A stretch of DNA of 64,000 nt from JALYNX01 sp963749415 (GCA_963749415.1 CAVVMG010000001.1:868001-932000); one strand, 5' to 3'. Shown: positions 1 through 9,314, counted from the stretch's first letter. Notes: a model not told the origin generated them from the sequence alone. Made by a program: numbers and translations.

Positions 1-1
1 C

Positions 2-787
2 CGTCGCAAGCGCCCGGACGACTTCAAGCACCGCTACCGAGGGGTGGACATCCTCCTTCTCGACGATGTCCAGTTCTTCGAGGGCAAGGAGCAGATCCTC
101 GAAGAGTTCTTCCACACCTTCAACTCCCTCTATGAGTCGGGGAAGCAGATGGTCATCAGCTCCGACCGGCACCCGCGAAACCTCTCGTCGCTCGAGGACC
201 GGCTGCGCAGCCGGTTCGAGTGGGGTCTCCTCACCGATATCCAACCCCCGGACGTGGAGACCCGCCTCGCCATCCTCAAGCGCAACGCGGAGTTCGCTCC
301 CCGACCGGTTCCGATCGACGTCCTGGAGCACATCGCCGGCCTGGTGTCGGACAACATCCGTGAGCTCGAGGGGGCATTGACCCGGGTCACGGCCTGGTCG
401 GCGCTGAACCGACGTGACATCGATTTGGAAACCGCGGAGCGCGTCCTCAGAGACATCGTCACCCCAGACGAACCGGTCCCGTTGGGCCCCGACACGATCA
501 TCCGCACCACGGCGGCCGCTTATGGCTTCTCGGTGGACGACGTCCTGAGCCCGAGTCGCCGACAGCCATTGGTCCTGTGCCGTCAGATCGCGATGTATCT
601 CTGTCGTGAGCTCACCGACCTGTCACTGCCCAAGATCGGAGAGCACTTCCAGCGGGACCACACCACCGTCCTTCACTCGGTAGAGAAGGTGAAGCGGATC
701 CTTCGCTCCGATCGAGCCGTCTTCGACCGGGTCACCCAACTCACACAGGACCTGAGGAAAGGTGGCCTGGTTTCCACAGCCAGTTGA
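2..787 (+). CDS. dnaA: Chromosomal replication initiator DnaA (C-terminal part)
   Basis: Replication initiator that binds oriC and opens the duplex. The gene enters from the left edge, so the N-terminus and Walker A are outside the window. Visible are the Walker B segment (LLLDDVQFF), the sensor region (SSDRHP...LRSRFEWG) and the domain IV DNA-binding signature near the end (LSLPKIGEHFQRDHTTVLHSV). The frame is open from base 2, so a GTG at 44 is an internal Val codon, not the start. It is followed by dnaN, recF and gyrB as at most bacterial origins. Confidence 0.97.
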   Translation, partial: RRKRPDDFKHRYRGVDILLLDDVQFFEGKEQILEEFFHTFNSLYESGKQMVISSDRHPRNLSSLEDRLRSRFEWGLLTDIQPPDVETRLAILKRNAEFAPRPVPIDVLEHIAGLVSDNIRELEGALTRVTAWSALNRRDIDLETAERVLRDIVTPDEPVPLGPDTIIRTTAAAYGFSVDDVLSPSRRQPLVLCRQIAMYLCRELTDLSLPKIGEHFQRDHTTVLHSVEKVKRILRSDRAVFDRVTQLTQDLRKGGLVSTAS

Positions 788-958
788 GTTGTCCCCCGAC
801 TAGCCCCAGTTCTCCACCAGCTTTCGACAGCATGATCAACAATCAAAAGCTCAATGACCACCGAACCAATTGCCAGCAATCCACATATTCACAACCCCCT
901 ACTACGACTAATAGTCTTCTTAAATGAAATCTAGGAACAGAAGAAGGGACCGCCGCCT
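788..958. other. dnaA-dnaN spacer, possible origin region
   Basis: This 171-bp spacer is the classical place for oriC. It holds an AT-rich stretch around 905-935 and one 7/9 match to the DnaA box TTATCCACA (CAATCCACA, 877-885); another 7/9 match lies in the dnaA end (GTTTCCACA, 770-778). No array of good boxes is visible, so a functional origin here is only a guess. The dnaN ribosome binding site (GAAGGGA, 943-949) lies at its end. Confidence 0.3.
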
Positions 959-2041
959 GTGAGAATCCGAGCCCAGCGAGACGATCTTGCCGATGTCCTC
1001 GCCAGGGCGAATCGGGCGGTGGGAGCTCGGACGGCACTGCCGGTGCTTCAGGGTCTCCTCTGCGAGGTGGCGGGTTCCACTCTCCGGGTCACGGGCACCG
1101 ACCTCGACGTGACGGTGCGCACCTCGGCTGAAGTCGAGGTGCTCGAAGAGGGACGAGCCGTGATCCCTGGCCGGCTGCTCTCGGAAGCAGTTCGCAAGAT
1201 GCCGGCCGGGTCCGTCACCGTGGGGGTCACCGAAAACGACATCGAGATCCAGGGGAACGGGCCGAGATTTACACTGCGCCCGCTGTCGACCGACGACTTC
1301 CCGGTCCACGAGGAGATCGTCGCCGACGGGGTGGAGGTAGACGGTGAGGAGCTCGCCGAGGCGATAAACCAGGTGACGATCGCAGCCTCCGGTGACGGTG
1401 CCCGCCCGATACTCACCGGCGTCCTCTTCGAGGGGTCTGAGAGCGGGCTCCGCATGGTCGCCACTGACTCCTACCGCTTGGCCAAGCGTGACCTGGCCGG
1501 GGTCGGGCTCGAGGGAACGGCTCTCGTTCCCGCCAGGGGGCTGCGTGAGCTTCCTCGAACCATCGGGTCGAGCAAGGTCACAGCTCAACTCCTCGATCGG
1601 GAAGCGGTGTTCACCTCCGACAAGGGAATGCTCCGCCTCCGGCTGATCGACGGGAACTTTCCCAAGTACCAGTCGCTCCTCCCCGACACGTACCCCAACC
1701 AGGTGTTGGTCGAGAAAGACCTGCTCCTCGAGGCGTTGGGCCGAGTCACGTTGGTCGCCGAGGACCACATCCCGGTCCGCCTGAAGCTGATGGAGGGTGG
1801 AATCGAGGTCACGGTCACCCGTCAGGATGTCGGTGGCGAATCCGAGCACCTGGTGGGCCAATACACGGGCGCCGATGAGGAAGTGGCGATTGCCTTCAAC
1901 CCGCGGTACCTGCAGGACGGGGTGACCGCCATCCCCGGAGACCAGGTGCGGATCCGGGTGATCGACGCCTTCAAGCCCAGCGTGATCGACCGTGGCACCG
2001 AAGACGGGTTCCTCTATCTGCTGATGCCCGTTCGGGTCTGA
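959..2041 (+). CDS. dnaN: DNA polymerase III sliding clamp, beta subunit
   Basis: Ring-shaped processivity clamp of the replicative polymerase. The 360-residue length is normal for the family, and the sequence shows the three-fold clamp pattern, with a C-terminus (YLLMPVRV) typical of the family's MPxR/MPVR ending. The GTG start at 959 has a GAAGGGA site about nine bases upstream. The stop abuts the recF ATG, so the two are probably co-transcribed. Confidence 0.97.
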   Translation: MRIRAQRDDLADVLARANRAVGARTALPVLQGLLCEVAGSTLRVTGTDLDVTVRTSAEVEVLEEGRAVIPGRLLSEAVRKMPAGSVTVGVTENDIEIQGNGPRFTLRPLSTDDFPVHEEIVADGVEVDGEELAEAINQVTIAASGDGARPILTGVLFEGSESGLRMVATDSYRLAKRDLAGVGLEGTALVPARGLRELPRTIGSSKVTAQLLDREAVFTSDKGMLRLRLIDGNFPKYQSLLPDTYPNQVLVEKDLLLEALGRVTLVAEDHIPVRLKLMEGGIEVTVTRQDVGGESEHLVGQYTGADEEVAIAFNPRYLQDGVTAIPGDQVRIRVIDAFKPSVIDRGTEDGFLYLLMPVRV

Positions 2042-3136
2042 ATGCAGGTCGACTGGCTGGCCCTCACCAACTTCCGGTCGTACCAGACGCTCGAGTGGAG
2101 CCCGGACCCCGGGATCAACCTCCTGCTGGGCCCCAACGGGGCGGGTAAGACCAATTTGCTCGAAGCGATCGGCTACCTGGCCACTCTCAAGTCGTTCCGC
2201 TCCGTTGGCGAGGAGTCGATGATTGCCGACGACGAGGTCTCCGCAGTGGTGCGCTCCGGGATCTCGAGCGGGGAGCGGGAGCGGCTGATCGAGATCGAGC
2301 TCAACCGGGGTGGCCGGCGCCGGGCTCAGGTGGACAAGAGCCATCTCCGCCGCACGGCGGATCTCCTCGGAGTGGTCCGGGTCATCGCATTCCTACCCGA
2401 GGACCTCGACATCGTGAAACGAGGCCCCGCGTATCGACGCGACCTCCTCGATGACGTGGCGGTGCAGTTGTGGCCGGGCACCCACCTAGACCAGTCCGAG
2501 TTCGACCGAGCGCTGCGCCAGCGCAATGCCTTCCTGCGGACCGGGGACCGAGATGAGGCGACCCTCGGGGTGTGGGACTCGAGATTGGCCCAGTCGGGGG
2601 GGCGGGTGATCGCAAGGCGCGCCGCAGTGCTCGATGCACTCGGACCCCGGCTCGAGGAGGTCTACGCCTCGATCGCGGGAGATGACGACCGGGCCTCACT
2701 GGGCTACGTCAGCTCGTGGTCGGGAGGCGCCCTCGAGCCCGGGAGCGCCGCCGACTACACCTCGCGGATCACCCACGCCCTGGAGGGAGCGCGCCGGGCG
2801 GACTTCGATCGTCGGGTGACGACGCTGGGCCCGCACCGCGATGAGCCATCGTTCCGAATCGACGACGCCGACACCCGCACCCACGGCAGCCAGGGAGAGC
2901 AGCGAAGCATGGCGCTCGCGGTGAAGCTCGCCGCCCACCGAGCAGTCGCCGAGATGATCGGCGAGCCGCCGGTGCTCCTCCTCGACGACGTGTTCTCCGA
3001 GCTCGACCCGGTCCGGGCCAAGGCTCTCAGCGACTCGGTCCCGGACGGGGCACAGACCCTGATCACTTCAGCCCGCCCCGAAGACGTCCCACTGAGCGGC
3101 TCGGTGTGGAGGGTGGGGGAGGGGGTGACCCGCTGA
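2042..3136 (+). CDS. recF: DNA replication and repair protein RecF
   Basis: SMC-like ATPase that loads RecA at gaps with RecO and RecR. Walker A (LLGPNGAGKTN) lies near residue 30, the ABC signature-like SQGEQRSMALA near 280, and Walker B (PVLLLDDVFSELD) near 318. Its 364 residues are usual for RecF. The ATG follows the dnaN stop directly and the 3' end overlaps the next ORF. Confidence 0.96.
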   Translation: MQVDWLALTNFRSYQTLEWSPDPGINLLLGPNGAGKTNLLEAIGYLATLKSFRSVGEESMIADDEVSAVVRSGISSGERERLIEIELNRGGRRRAQVDKSHLRRTADLLGVVRVIAFLPEDLDIVKRGPAYRRDLLDDVAVQLWPGTHLDQSEFDRALRQRNAFLRTGDRDEATLGVWDSRLAQSGGRVIARRAAVLDALGPRLEEVYASIAGDDDRASLGYVSSWSGGALEPGSAADYTSRITHALEGARRADFDRRVTTLGPHRDEPSFRIDDADTRTHGSQGEQRSMALAVKLAAHRAVAEMIGEPPVLLLDDVFSELDPVRAKALSDSVPDGAQTLITSARPEDVPLSGSVWRVGEGVTR

Positions 3137-3432
3137 GCGACCTGTCTTCGTTCGAGTCCTCCCTCGGTGACGTCTTCCGGCGCATGGGATTGCCCGACCC
3201 GGTGCTGATGTCACAGATCGGTGAGGAGTGGGACACCCTGGCCGGCGCCCCCTGGGCGGGGCGCTCACGGCCGGTGGTGATCCGGGGTCGAACCCTGGTC
3301 GTGGAGGCCTCGGCGCCCTCGATGGTCGCCTTCCTCCGCTACGGCTCCGCCCAGCTCTTGGAGACGCTGCGGGAGCGGTTCGGGGAAGGCGTCGTCGAGG
3401 AGATCGAGGTGGTCCCGCCGGGCCGGAGCTGA
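3106..3432 (+). CDS. DciA-like DUF721 protein
   Basis: Small DUF721-type protein of about 100 residues. In many bacteria this family (DciA) loads the replicative helicase, and it sits between recF and gyrB in most Actinobacteria. Position and the central pattern (WDTLAGAPWAGRSRP then VVEASAPSMVAFLRYG) support the call. A GTG at 3106 lies 31 bp inside recF. An alternative non-ATG start at 3133 (CTG) is preceded by a GGAGGGGGT stretch, so the N-terminus is uncertain. Confidence 0.8.
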   Translation: MEGGGGGDPLSDLSSFESSLGDVFRRMGLPDPVLMSQIGEEWDTLAGAPWAGRSRPVVIRGRTLVVEASAPSMVAFLRYGSAQLLETLRERFGEGVVEEIEVVPPGRS

Positions 3433-3443
3433 CCCGGATGGAT

Positions 3444-3472
3444 TGGTTTTTGTCAGTCAGAATCGGTAAAAT
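3444..3472 (+). promoter_or_regulatory. Possible gyrB promoter
   Basis: TTGGTT (3444-3449) and TAAAAT (3467-3472) are separated by 17 bp in a locally AT-rich stretch between the DUF721 gene and gyrB. The -10 is good (5/6) and the -35 weak (3/6). The transcript would have a leader of about 60 nt. Confidence 0.3.
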
Positions 3473-3538
3473 GACATAAGTGAAAGTCGCCACTCGCAGG
3501 CGGACTCCCCCTTTCCACCAGGTCCCCAAAGGAGGGTC

Positions 3539-5449
3539 GTGACGGCCACCCGCGACAGTTACGAAGCCAAAGACATCACGGTTCTCGATGGTCTCGAGGC
3601 AGTCCGGCGACGGCCCGGGATGTACATCGGGACCACCGGCCCTAGGGGCCTCCACCACCTGATCTGGGAGGTCGTCGACAACTCCGTCGACGAGGCGATG
3701 GCCGGCTTCTGCACCAAGATCATGGTGACCCTGCGTGCCGACGGCGGGGTCGAGGTGATCGATGACGGGCGTGGGATTCCCGTCGAGCGGTTGGACAAGA
3801 CCCGCAAGTCGGCACTGACCACCGTCCTCACCACACTCCACGCCGGAGGCAAGTTCGAACAGGGTGCCTACACCGTGTCCGGTGGGCTTCACGGCGTCGG
3901 GGTCTCCGTCGTCAACGCTCTCTCCTCCCGGCTGGAGGCCGAGGTGCGGCGCGGCGGTTTCCTCTACACCCAGGAGTTCAGGGACGGCGAGCCCAAGACC
4001 AAGGATCCGAGGAAGGGCCGGCCCATCAAGAAGAGCGGAACCACGATCCGGTTCTGGCCCAGCACCGCCACGTTCCAGGAGACCACCAGCTTCGACTACG
4101 AGACCGTTGCCTCCCGGCTCCGGGAGACCGCGTTCCTCAACCGTGGCCTTCACATCACCCTCGTCGACGAGCGCGATGAGGAGCCCCGCACCGAGGTCTT
4201 CCACTACAAAGGGGGCCTCGTCGACTTCATCAAGCACCTCAACTCGAAGCGCGACCCTCTCCATCCGCATGTAATCGACGTCGCCGACACCAACGACGAC
4301 GCCGAGCTCGAGCTGGCGCTGCAGTGGACCACCTCCTACACCGAGTCGGTCCTCTCCTTTGCCAACAACATCAACACCCACGAGGGGGGCACCCACGAGG
4401 AGGGCTTCCGCAAGGCATTGACCAAGGCGATCAACGATTTCGCCCGGGCGAAGGGACTGCTCAAGGAGAAGGACGAGAACCTGCAGGGCGAGGACGTCCG
4501 TGAAGGCCTGACCGCGGTGCTCTCGGTACGGGTCAAGGAGCCTCAATTCGAAGGCCAGACCAAGACCAAGCTGGGCAACACCGAGATTCGCTCCTATGTC
4601 GAGAAGGCGCTGAACCGCAAGCTCCCGGAGTGGTTGGAGCGGTATTCGCCGGAAGCCCGCCGGATCGTCGAGAAGTGTGTCGGGGCGGCCAAGGCGAGGG
4701 AGGCGGCGCGCAAGGCCAGGGAGTTGACCCGTCGCAAGTCGGGGCTGGAGTCCGGGGGCCTGCCCGACAAGCTCGCCGACTGCTCCAGCCGCGATCCCAG
4801 CGAGTCCGAGCTGTTCATCGTCGAGGGCAAGTCGGCGGCCGGCCCGGCCAAGTCGGCCCGCGACTCGGTGACCCAGGCCATCCTCCCCATCCGGGGCAAG
4901 ATCCTCAACGTCGAGAAGGCGCGTCTCGCCAAGGCCCTGCAGAACACCGAGGTCCAGGACATCATCACGGCGGTCGGGACCGGTGTGGGTGAGGAGTTCG
5001 ACATCGAGAAGGTTCGGTACCACAAGGTGGTGCTGCTCGCCGATGCCGACGTCGACGGCGCCCACATCCGGACCCTGTTGCTCACCCTCCTCTTCCGCCA
5101 CATGAAGCCACTCATCGAGTGGGGTTACGTGTACATCGCCCAGCCACCGCTGTATCGGGTGAAGGTGGGCTCCAAGGTCCACTACCTGAAAGACGACGCG
5201 TCGCTCGACGGGTTCAAGAAGGAGCATCCCAAGGTGAAGCCGACCCGGTTCAAGGGCCTGGCGGAGATGAACGCCCAGGAGCTGTGGGACACCACGATGA
5301 ACCCGGAGACCAGAACTCTGCTCCGGGTGGAGATGGAGGATGCCGTGCTCGCCGAGGAGGTGTTCGTCACCTTGATGGGCGACGATGTCGCGTCCCGGAA
5401 GGCGTTCATCCAGCAGAATGCCGACGACGTGCGATTCCTGGACATCTGA
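3539..5449 (+). CDS. gyrB: DNA gyrase subunit B
   Basis: ATPase and Toprim subunit of gyrase, which introduces negative supercoils with GyrA. The GHKL ATPase motifs (EVVDNSVDEAMAG, DDGRGIPV, GGLHGVGVSVVNALS) occupy the first 150 residues; the Toprim domain (FIVEGKSAAG ... LLADADVDGAHI) and the C-terminal region (RFKGLAEMN) follow. The GTG start at 3539 has a strong AAGGAGGG site. One oddity: the usual EGDSAGGSAK reads EGKSAAGPAK here, while the catalytic Glu and the DxD acidic residues are kept. gyrA starts 4 bp after the stop. Confidence 0.96.
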   Translation: MTATRDSYEAKDITVLDGLEAVRRRPGMYIGTTGPRGLHHLIWEVVDNSVDEAMAGFCTKIMVTLRADGGVEVIDDGRGIPVERLDKTRKSALTTVLTTLHAGGKFEQGAYTVSGGLHGVGVSVVNALSSRLEAEVRRGGFLYTQEFRDGEPKTKDPRKGRPIKKSGTTIRFWPSTATFQETTSFDYETVASRLRETAFLNRGLHITLVDERDEEPRTEVFHYKGGLVDFIKHLNSKRDPLHPHVIDVADTNDDAELELALQWTTSYTESVLSFANNINTHEGGTHEEGFRKALTKAINDFARAKGLLKEKDENLQGEDVREGLTAVLSVRVKEPQFEGQTKTKLGNTEIRSYVEKALNRKLPEWLERYSPEARRIVEKCVGAAKAREAARKARELTRRKSGLESGGLPDKLADCSSRDPSESELFIVEGKSAAGPAKSARDSVTQAILPIRGKILNVEKARLAKALQNTEVQDIITAVGTGVGEEFDIEKVRYHKVVLLADADVDGAHIRTLLLTLLFRHMKPLIEWGYVYIAQPPLYRVKVGSKVHYLKDDASLDGFKKEHPKVKPTRFKGLAEMNAQELWDTTMNPETRTLLRVEMEDAVLAEEVFVTLMGDDVASRKAFIQQNADDVRFLDI

Positions 5450-5452
5450 GCC

Positions 5453-7888
5453 ATGACCGCCCGGACCCCGCCGTCGGAGAACGTCCCCGAGATCGAGATC
5501 ACCCAGGAGATGGAGCAGAGCTTCGTCGACTACGCGATGTCGGTGATCGTCTCCCGGGCCCTTCCCGATGTCCGGGATGGCCTCAAACCGGTGCAGCGTC
5601 GGATCATCTACTCGATGTTCGAGAACAACATCACCTCGGCGTCGGCGCACCGCAAGTGCTCCAAGGTGGTCGGAGACGTGATGGGGAACTATCACCCCCA
5701 CGGGGACCAGGCGATCTATGACGCTCTGGTTCGAATGGGCCAGGACTTCTCGATGCGGCACCTGTTGATCGATCCCCAGGGGAACTTCGGCACCATCGAC
5801 GACCCGCCCGGCGCCGCCCGCTACACAGAGTGCCGGCTCACGAAACTGTCCAACCACCTCCTCGACGGGATCAAGGAAGACACCGTCGACTTCGAGGACA
5901 ACTACTCGGGGGAGATGCAGCAGCCGTCCGTGCTCCCCGCCCGGTTCCCCAACCTCCTGGTCAACGGATCACAGGGCATCGCGGTCGGGATGGCCACCAA
6001 CATCCCACCCCACAACCTCAACGAAGTCATCGACGCCTGTCTCCATGTCATCGACAACCCCGATGCCACCACAGAGGAACTGATGCAGTTCGTCAAGGGG
6101 CCCGACTTCCCGACCGGGGGGTTCCTCGTTGGCACCGCGGGGATCCGTGACGCCCTGACCACCGGGCGAGGCTCGGTGAGGTTGCGCGGGGTCTGCGATG
6201 TCCAGGAGATCCGCAAAGGCCGGACCGCGATCATCGCCACCGAGCTCCCCTATCAGGTGTCGATCGAACGCATCGTCGCCAAGATCCGCGAGCTGGTCGA
6301 CGGCCGTCGCCTCGAAGGGATCGCCGACGTCCGCAACGAGAGCTCGGACCGGGTCGGGACCCGTCTCGTCATCGAGCTCAAGTCCAATGCCGTGCCCCAG
6401 GTGGTCCTCAACCAGCTCTACAAGAACACTCCGCTCCAAGACTCCTTCGGATACAACATGGTGTCCCTGGTCGACGGGGTGCCCCGCACTCTGAGCCTGG
6501 CCGACATGATCGGCTACTACCTCGATCACCAGATGGAGGTCGTCGAGCGCCGGACCAGGTTCCGTCTCGAAGAGGCCGAGGGTCGCGCCCACATCCTCGA
6601 GGGCCTGATCATCGCGGTCGACAACATCGACGAGGTGATCACCCTGATCCGGGCGTCAGCCGACACCCCGGAGGCACGCACCGCCATCATGGAGCGGTTC
6701 GAGCTGACCGAGATCCAGGCCAACGCCATCCTCGACATGCCGCTACGGCGGCTCACCGCCCTCGAGGTAGACAAGCTGCGCACCGAGCTCGCCGAGCTCC
6801 AAGAGCTGATCGCCGAGCTCCAGGGGATCCTCGCTGATCCCAAGTTGCGCTGGGGGATCATCCGCGAGGAACTGGGCGAGATCCGGAAGACCTACGGGGA
6901 GAGCCGGCGGAGCCGGATCGTGCCCGACGAGGGCGATCTGTCCCTGGAGGATCTGATTGCCGACGACGAGCTGATCGTCACCGTCTCCCAAACCGGCTAC
7001 ATCAAGTCGGTCCCCGCCTCCACCTATCGCACCCAGGCCCGCGGGGGCAGGGGGATCAAGGCGGCGGAAGTGCCGGGGGAGGACGTGATCAGCCACCTGG
7101 TGCACACCACCGCCCATGCCTATCTCCTCTTCTTCACCAACAAGGGCCTGGTGCACCGGCTGAAGGCACACGCCATCCCCCGGCAGTCCCGGACCGCCAA
7201 GGGAGTCCTCGCCCAGTCGGTGCTCCCGCTGGAGCCCGAGGAGACGGTGCAGGCGATCATCGACACCCGGGACTACGAGACCGGCCGCTACCTGGTAATG
7301 GTCACCAAGCAGGGGGTGGCCAAGAAGACCGAGTTCAAGGAGTACGACTCCCGTAACCAGACACTGGTCGCGATCAAGTTGATCGGTGACGACGAGCTGG
7401 TGACGGTTCGCACCACGAGCGGCGCCAACGACCTCCTCATCTTCACCCGGGACGGGATGGGCATTCGTTTCAAGGAAGCCGACCTCCGCAGCATGGGCCG
7501 GGGCACTCAGGGGGTGCGCGGGATCCGTCTCCGGGAAGGAGATCGGGTGGTCGCCGCGGTCTCCAACGTCGAAGGGGACGAGGTCCTGCTCCTCACCTCC
7601 TCCGGGTACGGGAAGCGCACCAGGATGAGCGAATTCCGCCGCCAGACCAGGGGTGGCCTGGGGGTGAAGGCCTTCAAGCTCACCCGGGTCCGAGGCAACC
7701 TGGTGGGCGCCTTGGCGGTGGCCAAGGAGGGCGACGTGTTTCTGGTGTCATCCGTCGGCATCGGGATTCGCACCCCGATCGCCAAGATCAGCCAGCAGAA
7801 ACGGGACTCGACCGGGGTTAGGGTCATCGACGTCGGGGCAGGTAACGAGCTCTCCGCGATCGCCGCTGTCCACGAGGTCGAGGAGTGA
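5453..7888 (+). CDS. gyrA: DNA gyrase subunit A
   Basis: Breakage-reunion subunit of gyrase. The catalytic Tyr lies in AARYTECRLTKLS near residue 125. The GyrA box in the C-terminal beta-pinwheel is QARGGRGIKA. The quinolone-determining helix reads NYHPHGDQAIYDAL, so the position equivalent to E. coli Ser83 is Gln. The ATG at 5453 follows gyrB by 3 bp, giving a gyrBA operon. Length (811 residues) is normal. Confidence 0.97.
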   Translation: MTARTPPSENVPEIEITQEMEQSFVDYAMSVIVSRALPDVRDGLKPVQRRIIYSMFENNITSASAHRKCSKVVGDVMGNYHPHGDQAIYDALVRMGQDFSMRHLLIDPQGNFGTIDDPPGAARYTECRLTKLSNHLLDGIKEDTVDFEDNYSGEMQQPSVLPARFPNLLVNGSQGIAVGMATNIPPHNLNEVIDACLHVIDNPDATTEELMQFVKGPDFPTGGFLVGTAGIRDALTTGRGSVRLRGVCDVQEIRKGRTAIIATELPYQVSIERIVAKIRELVDGRRLEGIADVRNESSDRVGTRLVIELKSNAVPQVVLNQLYKNTPLQDSFGYNMVSLVDGVPRTLSLADMIGYYLDHQMEVVERRTRFRLEEAEGRAHILEGLIIAVDNIDEVITLIRASADTPEARTAIMERFELTEIQANAILDMPLRRLTALEVDKLRTELAELQELIAELQGILADPKLRWGIIREELGEIRKTYGESRRSRIVPDEGDLSLEDLIADDELIVTVSQTGYIKSVPASTYRTQARGGRGIKAAEVPGEDVISHLVHTTAHAYLLFFTNKGLVHRLKAHAIPRQSRTAKGVLAQSVLPLEPEETVQAIIDTRDYETGRYLVMVTKQGVAKKTEFKEYDSRNQTLVAIKLIGDDELVTVRTTSGANDLLIFTRDGMGIRFKEADLRSMGRGTQGVRGIRLREGDRVVAAVSNVEGDEVLLLTSSGYGKRTRMSEFRRQTRGGLGVKAFKLTRVRGNLVGALAVAKEGDVFLVSSVGIGIRTPIAKISQQKRDSTGVRVIDVGAGNELSAIAAVHEVEE

Positions 7889-7966
7889 CACGGAACCTCC
7901 CCTAGCCACTAATCGTTGGTAGGTGGTGGGTCTCTCGTAGACTTCACGCAGACACAGGAGCCCCAA

Positions 7967-8464
7967 ATGGCAACCGTTCGTCGCGTCCGACGCATAATCC
8001 GAAAAGTCGACCCCTGGACCGCGCTGAAGGTTTCGGCGATCCTTTGGGCGGTGGTCGCCATCGCGATGGTGCTCGGTGGCGTGATTTTCTGGTCGGTCTT
8101 CGAGCGGGCCGGCATCCCCGACCGACTGACCGAGTTCATGGTCGAGATCACGCTCATCGACGAAGGGGCGCAGCCGTTTGCCAACGTCGAGCAGTTCTTC
8201 AGGGTCATGGTCTTCGGCTCGGTCGTCTGGTGGGTGCTCGCTACCGGGGCCACAGTCGCCGCAGCGATCACCTACAACCTGGTCTCAGACGTGGTGGGCG
8301 GCATCGAGGTCGTGGTTCTCGAGGAGACTCTCAACCCGGTGCCGATGCCACAGCAGGTGTTGCACCCTCCGGTGGACTACAAGCCAAACGGGTCTGTAGC
8401 CGCTGCCGACCAGGCGGACATCCCCACCGAGGAGACCGCACCGGTCACCGTCCCTCTGACCTGA
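7967..8464 (+). CDS. DUF3566 membrane protein
   Basis: Family of unknown function found directly after gyrA in Actinobacteria (as Rv0007 in M. tuberculosis). Two transmembrane segments are visible, about residues 25-48 (ALKVSAILWAVVAIAMVLGG) and 83-110. A short region between them (TEFMVEITLIDEGA) resembles the conserved loop, and the tail is polar. ATG 7967 has a CAGGAG site (7955-7960); the frame is open from a GTG at 7916 but that has no such support. Confidence 0.85.
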   Translation: MATVRRVRRIIRKVDPWTALKVSAILWAVVAIAMVLGGVIFWSVFERAGIPDRLTEFMVEITLIDEGAQPFANVEQFFRVMVFGSVVWWVLATGATVAAAITYNLVSDVVGGIEVVVLEETLNPVPMPQQVLHPPVDYKPNGSVAAADQADIPTEETAPVTVPLT

Positions 8465-8512
8465 CTCATGCAATTGGGTTGGTCAGGGTCACACATGACC
8501 CACTGCGTCGCA

Positions 8513-9148
8513 TTACGCGTCGTCGGCCATCACCAAGCCCATGGTCGTGGCGGCCCGCAGATACCTCAGCGAGTCGCTGAACACCAAAACGGGCTCCTCG
8601 CCGGTCACATCCACGGCCGCGGCCAGGGCGATCCCGGAGAGAAAGGCCCCATCGTCGACGATGGTGACCCGGCGCTTGGCTCCCACCGCGAGACATGCCG
8701 CGAACCGGTTCTCGGAATGGGCGATGGCCACCCTTCTCCCGGCGTACGACACATCCGTGGCCATTCCCGCCCCCACCGGCTCCGGGAAGCGGACCGCGTA
8801 GTCCGCGCCCTCCTCGTAGTCGGGGTGGGAGACTGCCACCAGCCGCGGATCAGACTCCCGATCCGCCAGGGCGAGTGCAATCCCGGCCGGCGAGGCGGCC
8901 GCGACCTGCACCCCGGGCTCGAGGTTCTCCCCGTCCCAGATCAGGCCGACACCATGCTTCAGGGCGAGCTTGGGAGCACCCGGCCCGCTGCCTACCAACA
9001 GGTCACAGCCTTCAGCGGTAGGGACGACCTCGAAGCTCTTGCTACGCGCCGGGCCGATCACAACAACCTCGTTGACCGTGGGATGAGCGCTCAGGGAATG
9101 GGCGGCGCGCACCGCGACATCCCCGGTCACCAGGACCCCGACTCTCAC
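8513..9148 (-). CDS. Hypothetical protein, Rossmann-like N-terminus
   Basis: A 211-residue protein I do not recognise. The N-terminus (MRVGVLVTGDVAVRAAHSL) alternates hydrophobic strands and helices as in a nucleotide-binding fold but lacks a clean GxGxxG. No signal peptide or membrane segment is seen. The GTG start overlaps the stop of a tiny upstream membrane ORF (GTGA), suggesting translational coupling. It converges on DUF3566; a small inverted repeat (GGGTCA-4-TGACCC, 8486-8501) lies between them. Confidence 0.6.
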   Translation of the reverse strand: MRVGVLVTGDVAVRAAHSLSAHPTVNEVVVIGPARSKSFEVVPTAEGCDLLVGSGPGAPKLALKHGVGLIWDGENLEPGVQVAAASPAGIALALADRESDPRLVAVSHPDYEEGADYAVRFPEPVGAGMATDVSYAGRRVAIAHSENRFAACLAVGAKRRVTIVDDGAFLSGIALAAAVDVTGEEPVLVFSDSLRYLRAATTMGLVMADDA

Positions 9149-9264
9149 GTGGGGTGGATCGGGCTCCAGGCGGAGTCCGGCTCCACCTGCTCGCCGCCGC
9201 GCCGTCGCAAGAGGAGGAAGGCTGCGATCGCGCCCAGGATGATCAAAGGGGAGAAGCGCTTCAC
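9145..9264 (-). CDS. 39-residue single-pass membrane protein
   Basis: Short ORF starting GTG at 9264 and coding for an N-terminal membrane helix (FSPLIILGAIAAFLLL), then RRR and an acidic tail ending IHPT. The hydrophobic helix, the arginine stop-transfer and the GTGA overlap with the next gene support a real coupled gene. There is no clear ribosome binding site, and I know no family for it. Confidence 0.5.
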   Translation of the reverse strand: MKRFSPLIILGAIAAFLLLRRRGGEQVEPDSAWSPIHPT

Positions 9265-9314
9265 CCGGTCAGTGTAAGTCGGGCCTGATCCCACCGGTCC
9301 GTGCCATCGTCCCA

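Noticed and set aside
3450..3472. TTGTCA/TAAAAT as the gyrB promoter pair
   Set aside because: The spacer is only 11 bp; TTGGTT at 17 bp is preferred.
3068..5857. 929-codon open frame on the minus strand across recF/gyrB/gyrA
   Set aside because: It is the antisense shadow of high-GC coding sequence; the plus strand encodes intact GyrB and GyrA with all motifs, and the minus frame shows no domain.
8486..8501. GGGTCA-4-TGACCC as a terminator after DUF3566
   Set aside because: Short stem and no T-tract; too weak to call.
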